Source: Dehalococcoidia bacterium
GTDB taxonomy: Bacteria; Chloroflexota; Dehalococcoidia; SZUA-161
Direction of reading: 5' to 3'
DNA: 64,000 nt
Assembly: GCA_014874385.1 (NCBI GenBank)
Contig: JACWAE010000039.1
Span: 1-64,000 of the forward strand
Shown here: piece by piece, positions 10,004 to 19,580 of the stretch
How positions within the stretch are numbered: the stretch's first letter is position 1
How the letters are laid out: every line of letters starts with the position of its first letter
The notes under the pieces: generated by a model
Told to the model about the DNA's origin: nothing
The model's database searches: none
Seen by the model: only the letters and a program-made list of their open reading frames with translations
Translations under genes and position numbers: made by a program

Positions 10004-11251
10004 CTATAAACTGGCTTTCTTATTCTGGCCTGTGGTACTCGTCAGCGGCGACATCTCCCTGAGCTTCTGCACTATACCCGGCAGGACAGAAAGCACATAA
10101 TCCACATCTTCATCGGTATTATCGGTACCAACCGTGAACCGAAGGCTGCCGTGAGCCAACTCCTCGGGAACTTTCGTGGCAACAAGCACATGCGAGGGGT
10201 CGTTGGAGCCAGTGGTACAGGCGCTGCCGCTTGATGCTGCTATACCCAGCAAATCCAGGTGCAGCAGGATGGATTCCCCTTCTACATACTGGAAGCATAA
10301 ATTCAAGTTGTTGGGCAGGCGCTGCGCAGGATGCCCGTTGAGATAAACTTCCCGGATTCGGGACATTATGCCCTCACGCAAGCGATCGCGCAGCCTCTGG
10401 CAATATTGACTATTCGACTCTCTGTTATCAGCGGCCATCTTTAGAGCAACCGCAGTGCCCACAATCCCCGGGATATTCTCAGTCCCCGCCCTGCGGTTAT
10501 TCTCCTGAGCACCGCCTGCCTGCTGGGGCACAAACGGAGTCCCTTTCCTCATGAATAAAACGCCTGCCCCCTTGGGCCCCTGGAACTTGTGTGCCGATAA
10601 GCTCAGCATATCTACACCTAGCTTATTCACATCGAGGTCCAACTCTCCGGCGCCCTGAACTGCGTCGGTATGGAATACTATTTTTCTCTGTTTAGCTTTG
10701 GCTTTAACCAACTTGGTAAACTCAGCTACAGGCTCTATGGTGCCAATCTCGTTGTTGGCCAGCATTATGCTGACCAGAATGGTCTTATCGGTAATCGCTT
10801 CCTCCAAATCATCGGCACTGATGAGACCGAAGCGGTCCACCGGGAGATAGGTCACTTTGAAGCCGAACTCCTCCAGATAGTGGCAAGTATGCAGCACAGC
10901 ATGATGCTCGATCGCGGAGGTAATGATATGGTTGCCCTCTTTCTGCAAAGCAAAGGCAGCACCTTTGATTGCAGCGTTGTCAGACTCGGTGCCGCCGCTG
11001 GTGAATATGACCTCTCCCGGTTTACACCCTAAAACACTGCCCACACTCGCCCGCGCTTCATCAACTGCCTTTCTGGCCTCCTGGGCGATGTAATAAATGC
11101 TTGAAGGGTTGCCATAAATCCGGTTGAAATAAGGAAGCATGGCATCCAGTACCTTGGGATGAACCGCGGTCGTTGCTGCGTGATCCATGTAAACCAATTT
11201 ATGCTTCAACTTTCCTCCTCCGCAGAGACATTTGACTGACTTCCGAGCCAT
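10004..11251 (-). CDS. Cysteine desulfurase (NifS/IscS-like)
   Basis: [49 protein letters not shown]. Confidence 0.93.
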   Translation of the reverse strand: MARKSVKCLCGGGKLKHKLVYMDHAATTAVHPKVLDAMLPYFNRIYGNPSSIYYIAQEARKAVDEARASVGSVLGCKPGEVIFTSGGTESDNAAIKGAAFALQKEGNHIITSAIEHHAVLHTCHYLEEFGFKVTYLPVDRFGLISADDLEEAITDKTILVSIMLANNEIGTIEPVAEFTKLVKAKAKQRKIVFHTDAVQGAGELDLDVNKLGVDMLSLSAHKFQGPKGAGVLFMRKGTPFVPQQAGGAQENNRRAGTENIPGIVGTAVALKMAADNRESNSQYCQRLRDRLREGIMSRIREVYLNGHPAQRLPNNLNLCFQYVEGESILLHLDLLGIAASSGSACTTGSNDPSHVLVATKVPEELAHGSLRFTVGTDNTDEDVDYVLSVLPGIVQKLREMSPLTSTTGQNKKASL

Positions 11252-11441
11252 CGGCAGAGCCTTAATCGCAATATATAACTAGCCCTCATCGAAATCATTA
11301 TAGAATAAATTCCTTTGTACTTCAGCAGATAGGAATTATAACATGCACTTCGATGCTGTCAACCCAACCTGGAGAGATGATTTATCCTTGACAATGAGAA
11401 GAGGAACTTATACAATTCGAAGCAGAGCCAATCGGCTTTGC

Positions 11442-11515
11442 GGCCCCGTGGTGTAGCGGTCTAACATATCTGCCTGTCACGCAGAAGATCGTGGGTTCGA
11501 ATCCCATCGGGGTCG
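11442..11515 (+). tRNA. tRNA-Asp (anticodon GTC at 11476-11478)
   Basis: GGCCCCG/CGGGGTC acceptor stem, TCTGC-CTGTCAC-GCAGA anticodon arm, GTGGG-TTCGAAT-CCCAT T-arm. Confidence 0.93.
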
Positions 11516-12004
11516 CTTCTTCATTACTTTGTTGACAAATTCCTCGTAGTTTAACGCGAAGAACGGCTGTAGCTCAGGTTGCGGTCTAACAGCCACAACC
11601 TGACTGTCTTTTATCCATATTTCCTGAAATAGAGTACGCGCCAGCTTGTTTCTTTGCTCGCCGGAAGCCACCCTCCAAGCTTCACCGATGTTGGCCAAGA
11701 ACAGAGCCAATTTGCTTAGATCCGCTTGGCGCGTCTTAGGTGCCAACCCGACCATTTCTTTTTGTATCGCTTCCTTCTCCAGCCGATAGTCTTCCTCGCC
11801 CATGTCGCCCCATTTGTAAAGCTTCTTTATCCTGTCCAACTGAGCCTCCCACCTTGCTCGCACTTCATCCACATTGTCGTCGTCTGGTTCCAATTTGCGC
11901 TGAGCTTCTAAAATTCTATCCCGGCAGTCTTCTGGGATATGAAAAGTGTCGAGGTATTCCTCAATTTGCTTTTCATAGATGCCGCTTGCTGTAGAATTTG
12001 CCAA
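11477..12004 (-). pseudogene. Serine recombinase (large resolvase) C-terminal remnant reading into the tRNA-Asp gene
   Basis: C-terminal coiled-coil region typical of large serine recombinases (RARWEAQLDRIKKLYKWGDMGEEDYRLEKEAI...RNKLARTLFQEIWIKDSQVVAVRPQPELQPFF); no catalytic domain; terminal RPRWDSNPRSSA is encoded by antisense tRNA sequence, stop at the anticodon. Confidence 0.8.
11497..11515. repeat. Candidate att site copy 1 (tRNA-Asp 3' end)
   Basis: tcgaatcccatcggggtcg, exact match to 27332..27350. Confidence 0.85.
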
Positions 12005-12487
12005 GTCACATCTGTATCAGGCTATGATAGAGACCGATAAGGTCAAGCATATGAAGCGGTAATAGGCAGGTTTAACGAGGATCACTGTAGCTTCGGTCGA
12101 AGCCAGAACTGAAAAAATCCACCGTTTGTAGGAAAAGTCAGGTTCGAATGTCTTCAGAAGTTTTACCTGTTAGCTTCCATGTGCCTTACACAGTACCGGG
12201 TTTCACGGTATGCTCAGACCCTAATATTGACAAAGATTCGGCGGCATGATAAAACTATCCACGCAGCCGAGGTGCCTTATTTGGCTAATCAGGAAAATTT
12301 CTTTCCTCGTGTCATCTTGGTTTGAATCGTCTTTGAGCCCCTCAACTGCACATAAGTAAGGAACCTAACATCGACAAGTAGCAATATAGCCCTCGTGTTA
12401 TTAGAAATCTTCGAGCTTATGATACAGTCTTGTGTTGGAAGTGACGCATTAGGTTCATAGTCTATTACATAAACAGGGAGGTGCAGA

Positions 12488-12880
12488 GTGCCAGTTTTTG
12501 AAAGTACCGAGAAAATGTACGATGTGTTGGGGGCTTTGTTCAATGCGTTAGCTGCAGATCCTGTGGCAGGCCCTAAGTACAGAGAGTCAAACATCATCAT
12601 TAGGTTCACTATAACTCAGCCAGATGGGTTCATCTGGTTGGATAAAAATGCGAAAGTCATATGTGGCCCCGCGGATCTCAAACCGACCATAGAGATGACC
12701 CTCGGTGGTGATACATGTCACGAATTTTGGCTTCAGAGAATCTCTATGCCAGTAGCTTTAGCTAAGGGTCGCATCAAGGTGAAAGGGCCATTACCGAAAG
12801 TAATCAAGTTGCTTCCTTTGTTGAAACCGGCATATGCCGCATATCCCGACATTGCTAGGAAGCACGGAATCCCTGTTTAG
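12488..12880 (+). CDS. SCP2 sterol-binding domain protein
   Basis: IIIRFTITQPDGFIWLDKNAKVICGPADLKPTIEMTLGGDTCHEFWLQRISMPVALAKGRIKVKGPLPKVIKLLPLLKPA; GTG start. Confidence 0.8.
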   Translation: MPVFESTEKMYDVLGALFNALAADPVAGPKYRESNIIIRFTITQPDGFIWLDKNAKVICGPADLKPTIEMTLGGDTCHEFWLQRISMPVALAKGRIKVKGPLPKVIKLLPLLKPAYAAYPDIARKHGIPV

Positions 12881-12899
12881 TAAATATCAGGAGGTTTTT

Positions 12900-13577
12900 A
12901 TGGCCAGGGAAGCTAGTGTAAAGCAATTTGAAGACGACAGGAAGGAAGCAATAAGAATAGCAGCACGGCTCCTGCTTGCATCAGGAACCACATCGCCCAG
13001 AGTAGGGGGGGTTGGTGAGACTACTATCCACATTATTGATGATGAATGTGACATTGAGGAGCTTTGCCAGACTATGGAAAGGATGGCCGATGAGAATAAA
13101 CGTTGGGACTTCTTCAAGAGGGATGCGGCGATGCTCAGGGATGCAGATGCTGTGTTAGTAGTCACTTCGCTGCGTTGTCTGTCTGATCCAGGTGATTTCA
13201 ATTGCAACCTATGCGGAAAACTCACCTGTGAATACAAAAGGCAAGCTGAAAGATTGCCCGACGAGCCGGGAATTGCCTTCCAAGGCCCACTATGCATATT
13301 TAGGGCAAACAACGTTGGCTATGCCATAGATAGCATGGTAGCACTAGCCAGAAATCTAGGTATTGATTATGGCGTTTACTGGTCAGCCGGTGCAGCGGCA
13401 ATGAGAATGAGGATTGTCCCGAAAAATACAGGTTTTGCCTTGGCTGTGGCCATATCTGCAACGGAGAAGAGCCCGTTCAGGGATATCCCTAAAAAATATC
13501 ACGAGATAAATGAGGCGATAATGAACGACCGAATCATTAAAAGGCTGTGGCCTCAGTTCCGTTCGATCTATAGTTAG
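12900..13577 (+). CDS. DUF2148 (ferredoxin-like domain) protein
   Basis: CNLCGKLTCEY Cys motif and two-part DUF2148 layout; ATG 12900 after aggaggt. Confidence 0.75.
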   Translation: MAREASVKQFEDDRKEAIRIAARLLLASGTTSPRVGGVGETTIHIIDDECDIEELCQTMERMADENKRWDFFKRDAAMLRDADAVLVVTSLRCLSDPGDFNCNLCGKLTCEYKRQAERLPDEPGIAFQGPLCIFRANNVGYAIDSMVALARNLGIDYGVYWSAGAAAMRMRIVPKNTGFALAVAISATEKSPFRDIPKKYHEINEAIMNDRIIKRLWPQFRSIYS

Positions 13578-13603
13578 AATAACACTAAAAAGGAGCTAGG
13601 ACA

Positions 13604-14260
13604 ATGGCTATACGAGAGGTAGACGACATGCTGCAAAGCGGACTTGACAAAGCTGTTGAGCTCATAGCAGTTGCGGCTCATAATAGTTTTCGTTTCGGAG
13701 GAAGAAATACTGTCAAAATCATCTGTGCTGGCAAAGAGGAGATGGTGAACATCGCGGAGTTCTGCTACTCCATGGGAGACATGTCTCCCCTTGCTGCTCG
13801 TGATGGCAGGTTCGTAATGGAGCTTGTCAAGGAACCGTGCGCTCTGCTCGTACTTGGAGACAAAAGGAAATCCGATTTTAACTATGATTGCGGTGCATGT
13901 GGCTATAGAACCTGTGCTGAGCTGAATAGAGCGGATTGCGTCGAGGCGCTTACAGGGAATGGCCCGAGCTGCCAATTTAAAAATATGAATGTTAACATAG
14001 CGGCTGATGCTGCCGCTGCTATGGCATGGAGGTTAGGATTACATTGCAGAGTTTTTGGTACACTTGGCATGGCTGCCTTCGCATTAAAAATAATCGACGG
14101 AGTAGATTTTGCTGTAAGCGTTTGTGTCAGCGTAGCCAAGACAGACCCCTTCTTTGACCGGCATCAGTTCTGGACCGACGAATATTGGGATGAAATATTT
14201 AGGAAGGAATTCCCTACTTTCACGCGCGGATTTATTGGAGCTATTGAGGAAGAAGACTAG
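13604..14260 (+). CDS. DUF2148 (ferredoxin-like domain) protein, paralog of preceding gene
   Basis: CGACGYRTCAELNRADC motif; co-directional. Confidence 0.78.
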   Translation: MAIREVDDMLQSGLDKAVELIAVAAHNSFRFGGRNTVKIICAGKEEMVNIAEFCYSMGDMSPLAARDGRFVMELVKEPCALLVLGDKRKSDFNYDCGACGYRTCAELNRADCVEALTGNGPSCQFKNMNVNIAADAAAAMAWRLGLHCRVFGTLGMAAFALKIIDGVDFAVSVCVSVAKTDPFFDRHQFWTDEYWDEIFRKEFPTFTRGFIGAIEEED

Positions 14261-14264
14261 GTAG

Positions 14265-15890
14265 ATGGGGGGTGTAATTGTGAGTAAGGCTCATCTGAAT
14301 CAGGTTATTGCTTCACACCTGGCAGAGATCAAAGCAGAAGAAGACCCAGATAGAGAAATATATATCTTCGAAAAAGGCGACCTTGGCGAAGATGTACTCA
14401 CTTACAAGGACCTTTATGTGAACTCTAACAAGATAGCTCGATTCTTTCTAGACAATGGTATCGGTAAAGGCGATGCATACGCTGTATTCATGAGGAATCA
14501 TCCTGAGTTCGTATACTCTCTTCTCGCTGGTCCGACTATAGGTTCAATTATGGTTCCTATAGATCCTCGCTCGAGGGGCGATCGACTGAAATTTCTTCTC
14601 AGGGATTGCGGAGCTAAAGTTGTTATCGTGTCAGGGGAATGCTTGAATCAGTTAGAAGAGGTCATTAAAGATGTGCCTTCTTTGAAGCTAATCTCAGTTG
14701 CCTATAGGCCTGAACAGGGTATCCAGGTAACCGGAAAATACCATGCGTTGAACGAAATTCTTGAGAAGACCTCATGGAAGGTAGTAGAGCAGCAAATAAT
14801 GGATGTCCGCCATCCTATGCAGATTATCTATACTTCGGGAACGACTGGAGATCCTAAAGGCGTAGCCATACGCAACAATAGAACTGGATTATTCAACATC
14901 CTCACCAAGATCGTTTGGAAATACGAGAACGATGATATCCTTTATAATGGCCTCTCATTAACACATGGCAATGCGCAGACAGTCACCCTGTTCCCTGCAT
15001 TCAGCATGGGAATCAAAGCGGTTTTCAGTCCCCGGTTTACCAGGAGCAGGATATGGGATATATGCAGGAAATACGGGTGCACCTCCTTTTCACTTCTGGG
15101 CGGAATGATGGCCAGTATATACAATGAACCAGAAAGACCAGACGACGCTGATAATCCGGTGCGTGTGGTCATTAGCGCAGGTACACCTCCGTCGCTCTGG
15201 GAAGGATTCGAGAAGAGGTTCAATGTAAAAATTCTAGAATGGTACGGTTCAGTGGAGGGTGGGTTTGCTTATAAACCGATAGGAGAGGGCCCAATAGGTT
15301 CATTCGGTAGACCTGTTCCCGGAGTAATGGAGATGAAGGTTGTGGACGAAAACGACAATGAAGTTCCTGTGGGGCAGACTGGAGAGCTAATCTGCAGACT
15401 GCTTAGGGGTGAAACAAAGGTTGATTACCTTGGAAAGCCGGAGGATTCTAAGGAGAAGACAAGGGGTGGTTGGCTGAGGACAGGCGACATGGTGCATAAA
15501 GACAAAGACGGCTGGTATTTTTTTGATTACAGGAAGGGTACTGAACTCCGCAGGGCAGGAGAATTCATCCAACCCGACTATGTTGAGACTGTAATCGGAA
15601 AGCACGAGGATGTTAGCGAGGTCTGTGTTTATGGAATTCCGGCTTCCTCTGGCGCACCTGGAGAGAGTGACTTGGTAGCCGCTGTGTCCCCATTAGAAAA
15701 GCACACAATTGAACCCAAATCCATTTTCGACCTTTGCAAAAAGGAGCTAGCAGCTAACTATATCCCTTCGTACCTTCAAGTCCTGGAAGAACTTCCCAAG
15801 ACACTCACAGAGAAGCCCTTGGAGCGTGAGCTCAAGCAGACATTAGCTAAGGGAGTGGGCAAAATCTACAAATTTGAGGACTACAAATAG
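14265..15890 (+). CDS. AMP-dependent acyl-CoA synthetase/ligase (CaiC/FadD-like)
   Basis: IIYTSGTTGDPKGVAI, EWYGSVEGG, GWLRTGDMVHKDKDGWYFFDYRKG. Confidence 0.92.
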   Translation: MGGVIVSKAHLNQVIASHLAEIKAEEDPDREIYIFEKGDLGEDVLTYKDLYVNSNKIARFFLDNGIGKGDAYAVFMRNHPEFVYSLLAGPTIGSIMVPIDPRSRGDRLKFLLRDCGAKVVIVSGECLNQLEEVIKDVPSLKLISVAYRPEQGIQVTGKYHALNEILEKTSWKVVEQQIMDVRHPMQIIYTSGTTGDPKGVAIRNNRTGLFNILTKIVWKYENDDILYNGLSLTHGNAQTVTLFPAFSMGIKAVFSPRFTRSRIWDICRKYGCTSFSLLGGMMASIYNEPERPDDADNPVRVVISAGTPPSLWEGFEKRFNVKILEWYGSVEGGFAYKPIGEGPIGSFGRPVPGVMEMKVVDENDNEVPVGQTGELICRLLRGETKVDYLGKPEDSKEKTRGGWLRTGDMVHKDKDGWYFFDYRKGTELRRAGEFIQPDYVETVIGKHEDVSEVCVYGIPASSGAPGESDLVAAVSPLEKHTIEPKSIFDLCKKELAANYIPSYLQVLEELPKTLTEKPLERELKQTLAKGVGKIYKFEDYK

Positions 15891-15983
15891 ATATTATGGT
15901 ACTACAGAATTCCGCCTGTTAATCGTTTGTTGAAAACGAGCAACAGAGTATAAAGGTATAAAGTAAACTCGGAGGTCTGGTCA

Positions 15984-17225
15984 ATGCCGTACAAAGAGCT
16001 GAATCTGGAGTTGACCGAGGAACATGAACTCCTTAAGAAGGAGGTGCATAAATTCGCCGTTGAGGTGCTAAGACCAGCATCGATAGAGCTGGACAAAATG
16101 TCTGCAGAGGATGTAATTAAGAAAGGCTCCCCTTACTGGGAGTGTATGGCTCAAGCATACCGGAACAACTACCATACCGTGCTCATCTCCGATGAATATG
16201 GTGGTTTGGGGCTCGACCCGCTAGGCGTACATATCTGCTGGGAGGAGTTGGCATATGGGAGCGTGGGGTTTGCTGTTTCTCTAGGGTGCAGTTGCTTTTC
16301 TGCATTTTACGCAACTATGTTTTGTGAGGATTACCTTATTGATAGATTCGTGGTTCCTTTTGTCAATTGCAAAGATGGTAGCGTGATGAGCTGCTGGGCT
16401 ATAACCGAGCCGACCCACGGTTCCGACAATCTAATGGCTGGAAGTCCTTTCTTCCGCGATCCTTGCGCCTTTCAAGAGGTCAGAGCTGTTAAGAAAGGTG
16501 GCAAATGGGTTATTAAGGGCCAGAAGTCAGCATGGGTTTCAAACGGACCCATTGCGTCAGATGCGGCCCTTTTCGTTAACATCGATCCGTCACTGGGTTT
16601 TGCAGGAGGAGGCATAGCCCTGGTCGATCTCAATCAGCCTGGTGTTTCCAGAGGCAAACCGCTCAACAAGATGGGCCAGAGGGAGTTACCACAGGGTGAA
16701 ATATTCTTCGATGATGCCATATGTCCTGAAGAATATATGATTGTAGACCCTGAGAGTTATGAATCAATGACCGAATTGACTCTTGGGCATGCCAATGCAA
16801 CTATGGGAGCGTATTTCACAGGCGTGGCGCAGGCAGCCTACGATATGGCTATACAGTACAGCCTTGAGCGAGTGCAGGGTGGCAAAGGGCTTTGCCACCA
16901 TCAGTTGGTGCAAAGGAAGCTGTTCGACATGTTCATTGGTATCGAGACAGCCAGGTCTTTCTCACGAAGCGCTATGGTGTTCAATATGAACACTACGCCA
17001 CCATTGGTGCAGTACTCCATCGCTTCGAAAGTGTATTGCACGGAGGTAGCCTTTAAGGTGACCAGCGAAACCCTGCAGCTATTCGGAGGGCACGGCTTGA
17101 CCAAGGATGCCCCTATAGAGAAGCTGTTTAGAGACGCCAGAGCAGGTATGATAGAGGATGGGTCGAATGATTCCCTCTCTATTGCCGCTGCAGAAATGTT
17201 GCTAAGGGAGGTACCGCGGCTATAA
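15984..17225 (+). CDS. Acyl-CoA dehydrogenase family protein
   Basis: CWAITEPTHGSDN, GGHGLTKDAPIEKLFRDARAGMIEDGSND. Confidence 0.92.
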   Translation: MPYKELNLELTEEHELLKKEVHKFAVEVLRPASIELDKMSAEDVIKKGSPYWECMAQAYRNNYHTVLISDEYGGLGLDPLGVHICWEELAYGSVGFAVSLGCSCFSAFYATMFCEDYLIDRFVVPFVNCKDGSVMSCWAITEPTHGSDNLMAGSPFFRDPCAFQEVRAVKKGGKWVIKGQKSAWVSNGPIASDAALFVNIDPSLGFAGGGIALVDLNQPGVSRGKPLNKMGQRELPQGEIFFDDAICPEEYMIVDPESYESMTELTLGHANATMGAYFTGVAQAAYDMAIQYSLERVQGGKGLCHHQLVQRKLFDMFIGIETARSFSRSAMVFNMNTTPPLVQYSIASKVYCTEVAFKVTSETLQLFGGHGLTKDAPIEKLFRDARAGMIEDGSNDSLSIAAAEMLLREVPRL

Positions 17226-17245
17226 ACGATGTATATATTATTGGC

Positions 17246-18463
17246 GTGGGGATGATACGGTTCGGCAAGTACGCCGACAGAACCGTGCGCTCAATGGCCG
17301 AAGAGGCCACCCGGCTTGTACTTCACGATGCCGGCTTAACTGCTCAAGATATACAGGCGGTCTTCTTCTCCAACACCTTTTGGGGAATGTTCTCGAATCA
17401 GCACTCAATCCGGGGGCAGGTCATTCTTCGAGGTATGAAGATCGATAAAATACCCGTTACTAATGTGGAGAACGCCTGCGCAGGAGGCTCGACTGCTCTA
17501 CACCTAGCGTATGCCGGCATACGGGCTGGCATATATGATGTAGCAATGGCGCTTGGCTCGGAAAAAATCAGCCATCCTGACAAGAATCTTTCGCTTGGAG
17601 CATATGCCTCCTGCATGGATGTGGAGAACTTCCTGCAGCATATAAACATGATTATGGAGGTCAGCAAGACCTTTAAAGTCAAAATACCAGAAGAGCAAAC
17701 TGCTCCGGGAGAGGGCCGTAGCATTTTTATGGACGCTTACGCTACTGCCGCGCGCTGGCATATGGATAGGTTTGGATCAACCCGATATCAGCTAGCCGTA
17801 ATCTGCTCTAAAAATCATTGGCATGGGTCTTTGAACCCTCTTTCGCAATATCAGAATGCTATGAGCGTTGAGGAAATACTGGCCGACAAACCCATTGCGT
17901 ATCCTCTGACTCGGGCAATGTGTGCACCTGTAGGTGACGGCGCTGCAGCAGCCATAGTCTGTTCAGAAGGATTCCTTAAAAAGCTTAGCAATCCTCGACC
18001 GGTTAGGATACTGGCATCGGTATTAGGTCAGGGAGCAGATAGGGGACTTGATGAGACCGATATCGGGGAAAGACTATCCAAACAAGCGTACGAGATTGCA
18101 GGACTGGGACCGAATGACATTGATACCGCTGAACTGCATGATGCTACTGCTTTTGGCGAGCTTCATCAAACTGAGGCGATGGGTTTCTGCCCCCTGGGAG
18201 AGGGTGGCCCGTATGCGGTGTCAGGAGCTACTAAACTTAGCGGTGCTAAGCCGATAAATACCAGTGGCGGACTAGAGTGCAGAGGACATCCCATAGGTGC
18301 GTCTGGACTGGCCCAGATTCATGAGATGGTAACACAACTCCGCGGTGGAGCTGGAGTCCGTCAGGTAGCCGGGGCACGTATAGCTCTTGCGGAAAACGGT
18401 GGCGGCAATATAGGTGTAGAAGAGGCTGCTATGTGTATACACATCCTTGAAAAGGCCAACTAG
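17246..18463 (+). CDS. Thiolase family protein (acetyl-CoA acetyltransferase/SCP-x like)
   Basis: VENACAGGSTALHLA nucleophile motif; NTSGGLECRGHPIGASG. True N-terminus uncertain (see findings). Confidence 0.9.
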   Translation: MGMIRFGKYADRTVRSMAEEATRLVLHDAGLTAQDIQAVFFSNTFWGMFSNQHSIRGQVILRGMKIDKIPVTNVENACAGGSTALHLAYAGIRAGIYDVAMALGSEKISHPDKNLSLGAYASCMDVENFLQHINMIMEVSKTFKVKIPEEQTAPGEGRSIFMDAYATAARWHMDRFGSTRYQLAVICSKNHWHGSLNPLSQYQNAMSVEEILADKPIAYPLTRAMCAPVGDGAAAAIVCSEGFLKKLSNPRPVRILASVLGQGADRGLDETDIGERLSKQAYEIAGLGPNDIDTAELHDATAFGELHQTEAMGFCPLGEGGPYAVSGATKLSGAKPINTSGGLECRGHPIGASGLAQIHEMVTQLRGGAGVRQVAGARIALAENGGGNIGVEEAAMCIHILEKAN

Positions 18464-18578
18464 CAATCCCCCAATATCAAATGTAATCGTAGTATCTACG
18501 GTTTCTGATATCAAACAAAAAGGCCGCCGGGTTACTATTTACAGAACAAGGTGCGTTCCAATTTAGAGGTTTAGCAAT

Positions 18579-19391
18579 TTGCCGAAGTTTAATTTAAAAG
18601 GAAGAAACATTCTGATCACGGGTGCTTCATCTGGAATAGGCAAGGAACTATCTAAGTGCTTTGCTGCTGAGGGAAGCAATCTTATACTGGGATGTCATCC
18701 ATCTGAAAAGGACGTTCTTGAAAGATGGGCTACTGAGCTGGCAGGCAAGTACGCGGTTAAAGTATCAGCTTTGCCTATCGACCTTTCAGATGACAAGGGC
18801 CCTGAAAATCTATACGATTTTGTCAAACGAAGTGTGGACAGGATAGATGTGCTGGTGAATAACGCAGGCATTTTACACTATGGTTGTTTTAGTGAGATAC
18901 CTCTTCAAGACCACGAATCGTTGGTTAAGGTAAATGTGATCGCATACTTGAAATTGATGAGGCTTTTTATGACAGATATGATCAAGGCTGGAGAAGGCAG
19001 AATACTTAATGTAGTATCAGCTGCGGCCTTCCAGCCAACGGTCTACCATGCGACATACGGTTCTTCCAAGGCATTCATCCAAAGCCTCAGTGAAGCAGTG
19101 AACGAAGAGCTTAAGGGTACCGGAGTTAAGGTCTTTACTTTCAATCCATCATATACCAAGACGCCTCTTCTCAATCGTGGAGGGTTCCCCGTAAGAATTT
19201 GGTGGTATAGAGTTAGCGGCCTTAGTGATCCGGCAGATATGGCACTCAAGGCCATAAAAGCCTTTAAGAAGGAGAAGGCTGTTTATATTCCAGGGTTCCG
19301 GAACTGGTTTGTACATTCAATTTTGATAAGACTAATGCCAAGGAAGTTCTTAAATACTCTAAGCCGATGGGCGTTACGAGGAGAGTGCTGA
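18579..19391 (+). CDS. Short-chain dehydrogenase/reductase
   Basis: ILITGASSGIGKEL, NNAGI, YHATYGSSKAF; TTG start. Confidence 0.92.
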   Translation: MPKFNLKGRNILITGASSGIGKELSKCFAAEGSNLILGCHPSEKDVLERWATELAGKYAVKVSALPIDLSDDKGPENLYDFVKRSVDRIDVLVNNAGILHYGCFSEIPLQDHESLVKVNVIAYLKLMRLFMTDMIKAGEGRILNVVSAAAFQPTVYHATYGSSKAFIQSLSEAVNEELKGTGVKVFTFNPSYTKTPLLNRGGFPVRIWWYRVSGLSDPADMALKAIKAFKKEKAVYIPGFRNWFVHSILIRLMPRKFLNTLSRWALRGEC

Positions 19392-19410
19392 GGTTAATCG
19401 GAAGGAGCCG

Positions 19411-19557
19411 ATGGAGAGGGTATTTATAACAGGTATTTCTGGGTACATTGGCAGTAAATTAGTCTCTCGCCTGATCCAGATAGGAAACATAAAGGAAATT
19501 GTTGGAATAGATATAGTTGAACACAGGGCTCACGCTTTTAGCTTCAAAATACCTTAG
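19411..19557 (+). pseudogene. Truncated NAD-dependent epimerase/dehydratase (extended SDR) N-terminus
   Basis: Hand translation MERVFITGISGYIGSKLVSRLIQIGNIKEIVGIDIVEHRAHAFSFKIP*; Rossmann start only. Confidence 0.7.
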
Positions 19558-19580
19558 CTCAGTAATTGGCTTTCTCTGTC

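Noticed and set aside
12289-12609. 106-aa antisense ORF over the SCP2 gene
   Set aside because: Conflicts with the better supported SCP2 CDS.
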